From Bradyrhizobium sp. WBAH42 (lineage in GTDB: Bacteria; Pseudomonadota; Alphaproteobacteria; Rhizobiales; Xanthobacteraceae), in the NCBI RefSeq assembly GCF_024585265.1, contig NZ_CP036533.1, forward strand, positions 7,449,001 through 7,513,000: a stretch of 64,000 bases of DNA. Direction: 5' to 3'. The translations under genes were made by a program, and so were the position numbers. Positions 44,104-54,200 of this stretch are shown here, piece by piece; the stretch's first letter is position 1, and the number at the start of each line of letters is the position of its first letter. The notes under the pieces were generated by a model. That model saw only the letters and a list, made by a program, of their open reading frames with translations, ran no database searches and was not told the origin of the DNA.

Positions 44104-44565
44104 GCCTTGCTTCAACCAACGCTTCAGGATACGCCGCTGCGCGGACCGGACGGGCCTTTCATAGCGCTCCAAGCCAGCGAGACGTTTAGCTAGCTTCGGG
44201 CTAGGACAATCCAACAACGCGGCAAGTAACTCGCGGCGCGCTCGCCGGATGCGGCCCAGCCGGCTGATTGACACGGACAAGTTCATCCAGGTGGAGCGAA
44301 CTCTGTTCCAGGGCCAATCCTAGTGTGATCAGGCGCCCCGCTCGGCCTGGCTAGCATTCTCCTCAAACGCCAGACGCGAGAGTCCACGTTGACGAGCATT
44401 GCGGCTCGACCGCGTCTTACCGGCCTCCGTCTTAGGACCTGTGCTTCGCTTGGCGTTCAACCGTGCAGCCGTCCAGATTACCTGACGGCACCGCTTTTGC
44501 TCATACCCTCTATAGCGCTTTGAGAAGCTTGGTGGTGTTTCAGAATGAGCTACTGGTTGCGTCAA
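44090..44565 (-). pseudogene. decayed copy of the 39860-40255 hypothetical protein
   Basis: Two minus-strand pieces match that protein: ARLNAKRSTGPKTEAGKTRS followed by SRNARQRGLSRLAF in the frame ending at 44329, and RIRRARRELLAALLDCPSPK followed by LAKRLAGLERYERPVRSAQR in a frame covering ~44110-44260. The middle is lost and the frame changes. It is the left half of a degenerated copy of the cassette's flanks. Confidence 0.6.
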
Positions 44566-44760
44566 AAGAGTACGCTCTTGTTCGGGACAGAAGCGCGATC
44601 CGCCGCTGGCGCGCCGCGGGGCCGTTCACGGATATTGGCGAGAACGACACGCCGGCGCCGCAAGGATCCGAATTTGATCCGTATTGCGCTAGCGGTTCTC
44701 GTCCTCGACATCTTGGTCGCGCTCGTCGCCTGGACAGCCGTCGATTTCATCCTGAGATAG
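44545..44760 (+). CDS. small membrane protein
   Basis: A 71-residue frame: basic N-terminal half and a C-terminal membrane span (LIRIALAVLVLDILVALVAW ending TAVDFILR). No strong ribosome site. It overlaps the start region of the decayed gene on the other strand. Confidence 0.4.
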   Translation: MSYWLRQKSTLLFGTEARSAAGAPRGRSRILARTTRRRRKDPNLIRIALAVLVLDILVALVAWTAVDFILR

Positions 44761-45024
44761 ATCAGGTCCCTTGAGAAAGCGAAGTGAGGCCACCCAGTAT
44801 GCAAGCTGGCAGACGATAAGACAAAGAACGCTGACAGCTACACCCTCGAGAAATCGAAATCCGAAGAAGTGGAGAACCAAGGCTGAGAGAATAGCGATGA
44901 GGACTGACAAGAGACCAACCGCCCAGATCCGATAGAACAAGCCGGTCAACAATCCAAGGATCGTGCTTGCTAGAAGCAAAGTGAGAATGATGGTCACATT
45001 CGGTCTCGATTGGCGTAAAGGCAT
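44689..45024 (-). CDS. small polytopic membrane protein
   Basis: A 111-residue protein with three to four spans: TIILTLLLASTILGLLTGLF, AVGLLSVLIAILSALVLHFF, and FLEGVAVSVLCLIVCQLAYW, and a charged C-terminal tail (SQDEIDGCPGDERDQDVEDE). Start ATG 45024. Two hydrophobic segments are strong enough to support a genuine gene. Function unknown. It overlaps the end of the small gene on the opposite strand. Confidence 0.6.
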   Translation of the reverse strand: MPLRQSRPNVTIILTLLLASTILGLLTGLFYRIWAVGLLSVLIAILSALVLHFFGFRFLEGVAVSVLCLIVCQLAYWVASLRFLKGPDLSQDEIDGCPGDERDQDVEDENR

Positions 45025-45164
45025 TTTGCTCGTCTCGCCGATCAGCGATGCTCCATTGGAAAACTCGTTGATGTGCGCCGAGTGCGATCATCCTCTCGCA
45101 GATCGGGGCGCTCGAACAAGAACTCGTAGGCCCGAGCCGCAACAACGATTGGTTATTCTTAACC

Positions 45165-45368
45165 ATGAAACTGCAACTAAAATTGCCTGGATACGGTTTC
45201 GATCAACACGCCATCAGTATGGAAGTGTACGTTCAGGCACGCGAGATCCTCGTCCTCTTTGAATCGCTCCTGAACGGAGCACAGCTTCGACGCCTGATGT
45301 TGCTGAAGGAGATCAACAACTTTCGACGTTCAAAGGTGGCAGACCTTGCCAAGGTTACTGGGGCGTAA
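45165..45368 (+). pseudogene. truncated relative of the 42483-43058 protein
   Basis: A 67-residue frame whose middle ([20 protein letters not shown] followed by LVLFESLLNGAQLRRLMLLK) matches the C-terminal block of the cassette protein ([20 protein letters not shown]). The N-terminal two thirds are missing, so the ATG at 45165 is probably accidental. Right half of the degenerated cassette copy. Confidence 0.65.
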
Positions 45369-45411
45369 CAGTCAGCCAAGGCCGCCGAAATTCCACAAAT
45401 AACTCTCAGAG

Positions 45412-45588
45412 ATGAACCTCCGCATGCCCGTTGCTGCGATGGAGAACGAGTTGCCGATCGCCTACCCCTCAGAAGGTCGCACTGACTTTTTTGAGCTGCG
45501 ACAGATACCGCTTCGATTCAATTGCGATCCGTCCCATTGTCTCAAGGTGTTACTCAAGGCGGATCGCAGTGATCTAGATCAGTGGTAA
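45412..45588 (+). CDS. doubtful small protein
   Basis: An uninterrupted 58-residue frame, MNLRMPVAAMENELPIAYPS, then FFELRQIPLRFNCDPSHCLK, ending SDLDQW. Composition is protein-like, but no family, signal or strong ribosome site supports it. Confidence 0.3.
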   Translation: MNLRMPVAAMENELPIAYPSEGRTDFFELRQIPLRFNCDPSHCLKVLLKADRSDLDQW

Positions 45589-45589
45589 C

Positions 45590-45812
45590 AGTGATGCATC
45601 AGCTTTGCTCCTGGCGGAAGTCGTCATCCGATCGACTGCAGAGCACAACCTTGTACTCCTGGTGCGCGAGGCAAAAGCTGTCCTCGTACTGATAACTTGA
45701 GTCCAGTCGTCATGTCACTGACGGACGCCTCAGACCGATACACTATCCTGCGTGCGCAGTCTGGAGCAGATTTGCAGCGTTGGACGGCGGAACGTTGCGG
45801 ACTTCTAATAAG
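45590..45812 (+). pseudogene. decayed BTLCP cysteine protease fragment
   Basis: The text SALLLAEVVIRSTAEHNLVL followed by LVREAKAVLVL, and after a one-base shift LSPVVMSLTDASDRYTILRA with QSGADLQRWTAERCGLL, matches the C-terminal half of the intact BTLCP protease at 47267-47833 (SALLLAEVVIRATGEHHLVL and NLSPVV...DRFTIVRAESGTDPQRWT). The catalytic Cys region is absent and the frame is broken, so it is a relic of a second copy. Confidence 0.7.
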
Positions 45813-46092
45813 GCGTGCCGCCACGAACGAAACGAGTTCAGCAAAACTTCGGACGGCATCAAGCCGGACGGTCGACCATTGCACAGCTGCGATCCTCAGG
45901 TTGTGCTCCTCGTGGAGTCTTGGCGTTCAATGCTAACACCCCATAGACGGCGGGACCACGCGGGTACATCGGACCGCAGCCAGCACAGAGTTTTGGTGCT
46001 AATCACCCGTTGATTAACCATCCATTAACCAATTTCCATCAAGTTCCCCCTGCGGAACCGGGTGCCTCGTGCCGCTTGCATTGGGGCCCCGA

Positions 46093-46452
46093 ATGTCTCG
46101 GCGATTTCTCCTGACAGCCATCAGTGCCGCCTGTTTGCTAACAGGCTGCGCAACTGGGCCATTAACGCGGAGCCGTGCGATTGCCTGGGATGGATTGGGC
46201 CGCAATCCCAATCTACCTTACATGGCGAGGCGCATGACCAGTTCTCCGATTCCATACGAACACAACAAGGAACGCGAGAGAGTATTAATCGACCTTCGTC
46301 CCTATTCAGAGGCGTGGTGGGCCGTACACGACGAGATTGAAGCGGAAAACGATCGGCAGCTCAGCAGGAAGTTGGTGATCTGTCATGGCTGTCTTACTCA
46401 TCCGCCATCCGATTCGACTGGATCTATTTCCAGACAACAATCGAGCAAGTGA
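46093..46452 (+). CDS. small lipoprotein
   Basis: A 119-residue protein with a lipoprotein signal: MSRRFLLTAISAACLLTGC, lipobox LLTGC with Cys19 to be lipidated. The mature part contains AWDGLGRNPNLPY, a charged segment DEIEAENDRQLSRKLVICHG and a disordered tail. The segment around LVICH is also found, decayed, at 51001-51201. ATG 46093 is chosen over the longer frame because of the signal. Function unknown. Confidence 0.65.
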   Translation: MSRRFLLTAISAACLLTGCATGPLTRSRAIAWDGLGRNPNLPYMARRMTSSPIPYEHNKERERVLIDLRPYSEAWWAVHDEIEAENDRQLSRKLVICHGCLTHPPSDSTGSISRQQSSK

Positions 46453-46627
46453 GGTGGCACGCTACGAATTCGGCCTACTCGAGCGATCCCACTCAGGGGC
46501 CGCCAAACCGAAGAACGACATTTCGACAAAGCCCTGACAACTGACGCGCCTAGTCGGCGAGCGTGCGCCCCTCCCGGCAACCTTCAGGCATCTTCCTCGT
46601 TAAGCCCAATCGAGAGGTCGAACAAAG

Positions 46628-47190
46628 CTATGCAACAAATGAATAATCCAGGGCACCAAGATGTGTCACACTCACGATCGTAAGCTTATCAACTCCGCCG
46701 GCATAGTGGACGAACCATTCGTCTGCCTCGGTGGGTTAGATAGGCGCTTGCATCATAACCTTTGAAAACCAACTTGTCGTGCTCAGCTGTTGAGTTGTAT
46801 ACACATAGGGAAGTCAGCGATCGTATCGTGTCCGCTTCCCATGCCACAGACGAAGGTGTCGTTTCCTCCGCCTCCACACACCAATCGTCGCCTCCTGCCC
46901 ATCAACAATGTCATTGCCACTTGACCCTTCCATTCGATTTGCGAGATCGCTCCCGGTTCCTGTCAAGCTCCCCTGCATCAGGGTTAGATTCTCGACATTT
47001 GACAGGAGTGTATACGAAACGTCCCACACCTGAACCGTGTCGGCACCTTCGCCCGGGTTTTCGATGATAGTGATACTTGCAGCACCGACGACATAGGTCG
47101 TCCCCGGCGCCGCCGACAAGGGTGTTACCCGTCCCGCGCGGCCCATCGAGATCGATCGCATCGCTGCTCCACGATTGTGCATCGATTGCC
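46628..47190 (-). pseudogene. decayed C-terminus of an RTX protein (copy of 51278-51860)
   Basis: Minus-strand pieces in three frames match the C-terminus of the intact RTX-GH16 protein: GTGNTLVGGAGDD, PGEGADTVQVWDVSYTLLSN with VENLTLMQGSLTGTGSDLAN, and AEHDKLVFKGYDASAYLT (intact: PGEGVDTVQVWGVSHTLASN, IENLSLMQGGLNGTGNDLAN, AEHDKLLFKGYDPSAYLT). Even the 3' end (AACAAATGAATAATCCAGGG against AACAAATGAATAATCCAGAG) is conserved. Several frameshifts; no N-terminal part remains. Confidence 0.85.
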
Positions 47191-47266
47191 CCACAATTGT
47201 CATAGCGCTTCCATTGCATCGCAATATACTTCGCCTGGCAATCGAGAAATTTCAGGCAAACTTTCG

Positions 47267-47833
47267 ATGATCAGATATGCGGCCCGCATGCTGGCCATAG
47301 TGTATTGCGTTTGCGGCCAGCCCGCCTATTCGACCTACGAATCCCAAGCGGTGACGCCACCGCTGTCATTTTCACAGTTCTGCATTCAGTATCCGGAGGA
47401 TTGCCAGCATCACGATGATCGCAGGATCCGAGATTTCCGCTCCTCAATTCAACGTTGGCGAGAACTTGCCCATATCAATTCAATGGTCAATTTCGGCATA
47501 GCACCGAAAGATCACGCCGCAAGTCGGCGCGACGCGGAGTGGCAGATATTCCCTTACGAAGGCAATTGCGGCGACTATGCCGTCACCAAGCGGCATCTAC
47601 TGCTACAATCCGGCTGGCCCAGTTCAGCACTCCTTCTCGCAGAAGTCGTCATCCGAGCAACCGGGGAGCACCACCTCGTGCTGCTCGTGCGCGAGGGAAG
47701 AGCGGTCCTTGTCCTCGATAATCTGAGCCCCGTCGTGACCCCGCTGGTCGATGCGTTGGATCGATTCACTATCGTGCGGGCGGAGTCAGGTACGGATCCA
47801 CAGCGGTGGACGCGGGAAGTCGCGTTGTTCTAG
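47267..47833 (+). CDS. BTLCP (LapG-like) exported cysteine protease
   Basis: A 188-residue transglutaminase-like cysteine protease (BTLCP family, same fold as LapG). A signal peptide-like start (MIRYAARMLAIVYCVCGQPAYS) is followed by the helix RRIRDFRSSIQRWRELAHIN and the catalytic set: Cys in NCGDYAVTKRHLL, His in EHHLVLLVREG and Asp in LVLDNLSPVV. LapG-type members release RTX-type adhesins from the cell surface. Here the neighbouring RTX gene is at 51 kb, and a dead copy of each lies to the left. Substrate not shown. Confidence 0.8.
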   Translation: MIRYAARMLAIVYCVCGQPAYSTYESQAVTPPLSFSQFCIQYPEDCQHHDDRRIRDFRSSIQRWRELAHINSMVNFGIAPKDHAASRRDAEWQIFPYEGNCGDYAVTKRHLLLQSGWPSSALLLAEVVIRATGEHHLVLLVREGRAVLVLDNLSPVVTPLVDALDRFTIVRAESGTDPQRWTREVALF

Positions 47834-47907
47834 CGTGCCTCGACCGTATGGTTGTTGGCGGCTCTCATAGCGGGGAACAGAGAGAAACTCTGTCGAGTCG
47901 GAAAGTC

Positions 47908-49320
47908 TCATGCCCGCCGATAGTCGTCTTCAATCCGGATGATGTCGTCTTCCCCGAGATAAGAACCGGTCTGGACCTCGATCAGCTCCAGCTGGATCTT
48001 GCCGGGATTCTCCATCCGGTGGACGGCACCCATCGGGATGTAGATCGACTCGTTCTCGTGCACCGTCTTCACGGTCTCGTTGACGGTGACCTGGGCCGTG
48101 CCGCGGACCACGATCCAGTGCTCGGCACGATGGTGGTGCTTCTGCAGCGACAGCCGCCCGCCCGGCTTGACCACGATGCGCTTGACCTGGTGGCGCTCGC
48201 CATTGTCGACGGACTGATAGCTGCCCCAGGGCCGGTGCACCTTGAGATGCTCCTCGGTGACCTTCGGCGCGACCGCCTTCAGCTTCGTCACCAGGCGCTT
48301 CAGCCCGTTGGCATCCTTCTGCCGCGAGACCAGCACCGCATCCGCGGTGGCGACCACGACGAGATCGTCGACGCCTTCGAGCGCGACCAGCGCGGAATCG
48401 GTGGTGACGTTGCAATTGCGGGAATCCTCGAACACGGCGGTGCCGTGCGCGGCATTGCCTTGCGCGTCCTTCTCGGACAATTCCCACACCGCGTGCCAGG
48501 AGCCGACGTCGGACCAGCCGCATGACACCGGCACCACGGCGGCGCGCGAGGTCTTCTCCATCACCGCATAGTCGATCGAGATCGCTTTCGCCGCGCCGAA
48601 CGCCTCGGGCTCCAGCGTGACGAAGCCGAGATCGCGGCCGGCATTGTTGACCGCATTGGTGATCGCCTCGACGCTTGCCGCATCGACCCTGCGATATTCG
48701 TCGAGCAGCACGCTCGCCGGGAACATGAAGTTGCCGCTGTTCCAGAAATAGCCCGAATTGACGTAGTCGGAGGCCTTCACCGCATCCGGCTTCTCGACGA
48801 AGCGTGTAACCGCATGCACCTCGCCCGAGATCACCTCACCCGGATTGATGTAGCCGTATTCGGTCGCCGGCCGCTCCGGCTTGACGCCGAAGGTGACGAT
48901 GCGCCCGGCATTTGCCGCGGTGAGGCCTTCGCGGCAGGCGGCGACGAAGGCGGCATTATTCTGCACGACGTGATCGGCGGCGAGCGCGAGCACGATGGCC
49001 TCATTGACGCGGTTCTGCGCGAACACAGCGCCGGCGGCGATCGCAGGCCCGGAATCGCGCCGCATCGGCTCGAGGATCACGTCCGCCTCGATGCCGATCT
49101 CGGCGAGCTGCTCCAGCACCATGAAGCGATAGGACGCGTTGGTGATGACGATCGGCCGGTCGAACAGCGAGGCATCGGACACGCGCAGCAGCGTGTCCTG
49201 GAACGTCGAGCGGGTGCCGAAAAGCGGCAGGAACTGCTTGGGCCGCACCTCGCGCGAGGCGGGCCACAGCCGCGTTCCGGCACCGCCGCACATGATCAGG
49301 GGGATTATGCGTTTGTCCAA
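47908..49320 (-). CDS. manC: mannose-1-phosphate guanylyltransferase / mannose-6-phosphate isomerase
   Basis: A 470-residue bifunctional enzyme (XanB/AlgA/ManC type) that makes GDP-mannose from GTP and mannose-1-phosphate and carries a type II phosphomannose isomerase domain. The N-terminal nucleotidyltransferase starts with MCGGAGTRLWPASREVRPKQ and has FVEKPDAVKA and DYAVMEKT. The C-terminal cupin (~350-470) has RPWGSYQSVDNG, KPGGRLSLQKHHHRAEHWIV and IPMGAVHRMENPG. It supplies the substrate of Gmd encoded next door on the opposite strand. Its codon use is high-GC core-like, in contrast to the flanking relics. Confidence 0.93.
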   Translation of the reverse strand: MDKRIIPLIMCGGAGTRLWPASREVRPKQFLPLFGTRSTFQDTLLRVSDASLFDRPIVITNASYRFMVLEQLAEIGIEADVILEPMRRDSGPAIAAGAVFAQNRVNEAIVLALAADHVVQNNAAFVAACREGLTAANAGRIVTFGVKPERPATEYGYINPGEVISGEVHAVTRFVEKPDAVKASDYVNSGYFWNSGNFMFPASVLLDEYRRVDAASVEAITNAVNNAGRDLGFVTLEPEAFGAAKAISIDYAVMEKTSRAAVVPVSCGWSDVGSWHAVWELSEKDAQGNAAHGTAVFEDSRNCNVTTDSALVALEGVDDLVVVATADAVLVSRQKDANGLKRLVTKLKAVAPKVTEEHLKVHRPWGSYQSVDNGERHQVKRIVVKPGGRLSLQKHHHRAEHWIVVRGTAQVTVNETVKTVHENESIYIPMGAVHRMENPGKIQLELIEVQTGSYLGEDDIIRIEDDYRRA

Positions 49321-49543
49321 AATGTGACGCTCCGAGCAAACTCAGTCAAATAAATCGGCGAGTACTATATAGAGCCATGACACTACTCCGGGAGCATGAA
49401 CCGAAAATAACCTTATCGAGACAGTCTATTGCCTAATCCGCAGACCTAGAAAGCCGTTAATCTAAGCTTGCTTTTTTGGCCCAGCCCATCTCCCTATTGC
49501 CTGCGTTTTCGAGTACGAACGGGTACCGAAGCTAGAGATTATT

Positions 49544-50635
49544 ATGACAAAGAAACGTGCACTTATTACTGGCGTAACCGGCCAAGACGGCGCCTATCTC
49601 GCTGAATTGCTACTGGAGAAGGGTTATGAAGTCCATGGCATCAAGCGCCGGACTTCGCTGTTCAACACGGATCGAATCGACCACCTCTATCTGGACCCAC
49701 ACGAGCCGAATCCACCGTTCCGCCTGCATTACGGTGATCTAACGGACTCTTCCAGCCTGATACGTATTGTGGGCCAAGTGCAACCTCATGAGATCTACAA
49801 TCTCGCAGCACAAAGCCACGTGGCCGTTTCCTTCGAGGAACCAGAATACACCGCGAACTCTGACGGCCTCGGCACCCTTCGAATTCTCGAAGCGATGCGG
49901 ATCGTTGGATTGGAAAAAACGACCCGGTTCTATCAGGCGTCGACTTCCGAGCTGTATGGCTTAGTTCAGGAAATCCCGCAAAAGGAGACTACGCCTTTCT
50001 ACCCGCGTTCGCCGTACGCTGTAGCCAAGCTCTACGCATATTGGATCACCGTCAATTACCGCGAAGCCTATGGGATGTATGCCTGTAATGGCATCCTCTT
50101 CAACCACGAATCTCCCGTCCGCGGCGAGACCTTCGTAACCCGAAAGATCACGCGCGCTTTGGCGCGTATCCATTTGGGTCTGCAGGAGAGGCTTTATCTC
50201 GGCAATCTCGACGCATTGCGCGATTGGGGACATGCGCGTGACTACGTCGAAATGCAATGGCTGATGCTGCAGCAGGACAAACCTGAGGATTTCGTGATTG
50301 CTACGGGCGTGCAACATTCGGTCCGAGATTTTGTCAATGTCGCGGCCAACGAAGTGGGCATGACGGTCCGCTGGGAAGGAAGCGGCGTCGAAGAAAAAGG
50401 ATATGACGCCAAGACCGGCAAGTGTGTCGTTTCGGTCGATCCCCGCTATTTCCGCCCCACCGAGGTCGCGACGCTTCTTGGTGACCCGTCAAAGGCCAAG
50501 CAGAAGCTTGGCTGGGAGCCCAAGACGTCGTTCGAAAGCCTGGTTCGAGAAATGATGAAGGAAGATCTCGAATCCGCAAAGCGCGACGAGCTCATCAAGC
50601 AGCACGGGTTTAGATATTACCCGCGCCACGAGTAG
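49544..50635 (+). CDS. gmd: GDP-mannose 4,6-dehydratase
   Basis: A 363-residue short-chain dehydrogenase-fold enzyme that converts GDP-mannose to GDP-4-keto-6-deoxymannose, first step to GDP-L-fucose. N-terminal NADP motif [39 protein letters not shown], catalytic Thr/Glu in ASTSELYG and YxxxK in [10 protein letters not shown], and the GDP-binding region [20 protein letters not shown]. Intact and full length. A deleted, frameshifted second copy lies at 55917-56455. Confidence 0.95.
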   Translation: MTKKRALITGVTGQDGAYLAELLLEKGYEVHGIKRRTSLFNTDRIDHLYLDPHEPNPPFRLHYGDLTDSSSLIRIVGQVQPHEIYNLAAQSHVAVSFEEPEYTANSDGLGTLRILEAMRIVGLEKTTRFYQASTSELYGLVQEIPQKETTPFYPRSPYAVAKLYAYWITVNYREAYGMYACNGILFNHESPVRGETFVTRKITRALARIHLGLQERLYLGNLDALRDWGHARDYVEMQWLMLQQDKPEDFVIATGVQHSVRDFVNVAANEVGMTVRWEGSGVEEKGYDAKTGKCVVSVDPRYFRPTEVATLLGDPSKAKQKLGWEPKTSFESLVREMMKEDLESAKRDELIKQHGFRYYPRHE

Positions 50636-51000
50636 TTTTCGTGGATCAAGGCGAGCGATCCAAGCGAATGGGCGGCGCATTTTGATCCATCACGGAAACT
50701 AGCCGGAATGCCTCACGACCGACGAGAATCCCAATCGTCAGCAGCGCCTTTCAGGCCGGTATTCTTTTGCGCTATCGTATTGCCCTGTGCCATGGCCCCC
50801 GACCATCTGTGCGCAATCATGCGCCCCAAGGGCGCGCCTTCCTCCTTCTGCATCGAAATGTTCACAGAGAGCCGGCGCCACGCTGAGTTGGCAGACAGCA
50901 AGCTCAAGAGTGGCCGAATCTCCGGGCGGAAGCACAACACCGCACCCGCACGTGCTGCGATCATGTCGAGTTCGGCGTGAGCGAACGATCGGGCCGCAGC
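50636..51000. other. intergenic stretch, no gene seen
   Basis: About 365 bases with short overlapping frames on both strands, none with a recognisable start or domain. Confidence 0.35.
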
Positions 51001-51201
51001 ATGTCATACCATTTGGAAGATTGTCGTTCTGGTACCGTTCTTACCGCAGCCGAGCTTTGGAGCCGCCATCATTACGAACTCTTGAGGACTACTGCCATCG
51101 GCCCAGAATGGACGCGCGCTCAAGGCTTTGAAACCGAAGATGATCGCCGGCCCAGCACTAGGCTCGTGATCTGTCACGCTGGTTCAGACATTCGGGGCTA
51201 A
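51001..51201 (+). pseudogene. decayed copy of the small lipoprotein
   Basis: Frame starting at ATG 51001 ends TEDDRRPSTRLVICHAG; the DNA at 51130-51180 aligns with 46330-46380 inside the lipoprotein gene (DEIEAENDRQLSRKLVICHG). The upstream half no longer matches and no signal peptide remains. It lies immediately left of the intact RTX gene, as the lipoprotein lies left of the dead one. Confidence 0.5.
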
Positions 51202-51277
51202 GATACAACCGGCCCCGTCTCCGGACGAGAGCGGATGAATGAGTCGAACCGTTCGACAGCATCTATTCACCGCGCGC

Positions 51278-54200
51278 TCATGTAACAAATGAATAATCCA
51301 GAGCACCGAGGTGCGTGACGCCCGCAACCGTCAACTTATCAATTCCTCCAGCATAATGAATGGCCCATTCATCTCCTTCAACGGTTAGATAGGCGCTTGG
51401 GTCATAACCCTTGAAAAGTAGTTTGTCGTGCTCGGCGACAGAACTTGTATATACATGGAAGTCGGCAATCGTATCGTGCCCGTTGCCCTTGCTATAGACA
51501 AACGTATCGTTACCTCCGCCTCCGAACAGCCAATCATCGCCACCTGCGCCGTCGAGAATGTCATTGCCACTTGACCCTACCATTCGATTTGCAAGATCGT
51601 TCCCCGTTCCGTTCAAGCCTCCTTGCATCAGACTTAGATTTTCGATATTTGATGCGAGCGTATGCGAAACACCCCACACCTGAACTGTATCGACACCTTC
51701 GCCCGGTTTCTCAACAATGATGGTATTTGCAGAACCGACGACATAGGTGTCGTCGCCCGCACCGCCGACAAGAGTGTTGCCCGTCCCACCCGTCTTGAGA
51801 TTGTCGTTCATGGCGGTGCCATAGACGTACTGATCGGCCCGGGTGCCGCTCCAATAGTTAGCGGCTGTACCGCTACTTGGCAGAGCTACCGGAAGCTGGA
51901 AGTTGTCACTCACGAAATCGGAAATCGCTGCCCCGCGAAAGACGAGCGTCTCATACGTCGTCAACGCGAGGTAGACATCTAATCCGACCTGGGTCATCGA
52001 TGATTTGATGTCACTGAACGAGGTAAAGCTAAAGCCCGTTAGCGCAACGACATCATAGTCACCTGCGCTCCCTAATTCGAAATCAGTGATGATGTCAGAT
52101 CCATTCCCCAGATTGACTACGAACTTGTCACCACCACCACCTCCCGTAAGAATGTCGTTGCCTTGTCCTCCAGTGATGACGTTTGCAGCTGAATTGCCGA
52201 CGATGATGTTAGCTTGGCTGTTGCCGGTCCCATTGATTGTAGCCGCCCCGGTCAGGATGAGGTTTTCGACGTAGTTGGAAAGCGTGTAGGAGACCGATGC
52301 TCGCGCGGTATCAACCCCGCCCCCCGCAACCTCAACGATTTGGGCACTAGCATCCGTGACAACATACGTATCATCGCCAAGACCACCGGTCATGAGGTCG
52401 GCGCCACCATTTTCTCCTAGTAGATCGTTGCCGCTGGTCCCTGCGAGAGTGTCGGCGTTGCTTGTACCAGTAATCGTGCTAATTGAAGAGCCGCTCGACA
52501 GAAGCGTATAATTTGCCAGCGTGTATTCAGATAGCTGGTAGGCCTCAATCGAATCGATGGTCAGGGTCGCGGTAGATCCGGCGGCAGCAGCTCCGGCCCA
52601 GCCACCCATGGCGAGATTAGCGATCATGTACATCGCGGTGTTCATGTCTGCAGGCGTGGGAGCCTTGGCGATCTCGGCGCCATCGACAAAGAACGTCAGA
52701 TCATACGGCGTCCATTCAACAGCAAAAGTATGCATTCCCGACGTAAGATCAGCCGTATTTGCCCAAGCGCCGGGAGCGGCCGTCGATCCAGTCGACGAGT
52801 GGACTTGCCAATGAACCTGATCCGGATCCTGCCCGAATGCCTCAAACACGTCGAGCTCGGCGCTGTACTGCCCATTGATCGGCAGCAGCCAAAAGGCAGG
52901 CCAGGCTCCCGTCGTGCTGGGCAACGTGGCTGACATCTCGAAATAGCCGTAAGTTTGGACGAAACTATTTTCGCTCGAGATCATGCCGGTGTAGAATTGC
53001 GCTCCGCCGACATATGAGCTGACGGTCGAAGGCACCGGCTGAGCAGTGATCAACAGCTCACCATTTTCGATGGAGAAGGGATTGAGACCAAGCGAGGTTG
53101 ATGCTTGCGTTCCCGGCAAACCGGAGAAGCTGCTATCTACGTAAACCCCCTGCTCCCCACTCAGCAGGTAGCTGGCTGAGCCGCTCCACGCGTAGCTAGT
53201 ACGCCAAGTCAAGCTGGGGTCCTGTCCGGCTGACAACGAATCGAAATTGTCGCCAAATGTCTTCACAACTCCCGAGAGCGGGATCACAATATCTACGTTG
53301 GCTGGTACAAGGTTTTGAACGTCGGCATGCTCAAGGGTGATCCTCTGGCCATTCTCGAGCGCAAGGTAGACATCAGTGCCAGCTTGCGTCATCGCAGCCT
53401 TTACGTCGGCGAAGGTCTTGAAGTTCGCACCGCTAATCTGAAGGATATCTCCGCCGGCTCCCGCAGTAAAATCAGTGATGACATCATTACCGTTTCCGGC
53501 TCTGATCACGAACCTATCTGCGCCGTACGCACCTGTAAGCACGTCGTCGCCAAGGCCTCCATCGATCATGTTGTTGCCGCCGTTACCAATAATGATGTTG
53601 TCAAGCGCGTTCCCGGTGGCCGGCGCCGAGTTGCTCCCGGTGAGGGTCAGATTTTCGACGTTCGGCGCGTTAACGAGACTATAGCCGTCATACTTTGTAG
53701 CTGAGATCGTATCGACACCTTGGCCAGCTTGTTCGACGACACTCGTGCTGCGGTCGTAAACGATATAGGTATCGTCGGCGGCGCCACCGACGAGAGTCAC
53801 TGCCGCGCCGCTAGCCTGGAGCTTGTCATTTCCCGAGGTTCCATAAATCGTGCCGGTCACAGCAGCGGCTGGCGCATAGGTGGCGGTCGCACTTAGGGGC
53901 AGAGGATTGTCCAGTTGGACATTCGCCGCAACCAGCGACAAGACCGCAACATTCTTTAGCGTCACGGTTTCGGTGCTGGAGAGTGCTATCACCGCATCAG
54001 AGCCAACCTGCCTGGCAGCCGCCAACAAATTCGCGTATGTTGCGAATCCGTAATTCTGCACTCGCAGCACATCACCGCCGATGCCGGCTTGGAAATCGCT
54101 GACGACGTCCGAGCCAAATCCGTTAGCAACCACGAAGAGGTCACTGGCTCCGCCTCCAATCAACACGTCGTTGCCGGAGCTTCCAAATAAGATCTCGCTT

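Noticed and set aside
39860..45368. complete prophage
   Set aside because: Recombination and methylase genes are present, but no capsid, tail, terminase, integrase or lysis gene is seen; it is at most a remnant or a small integrative element.
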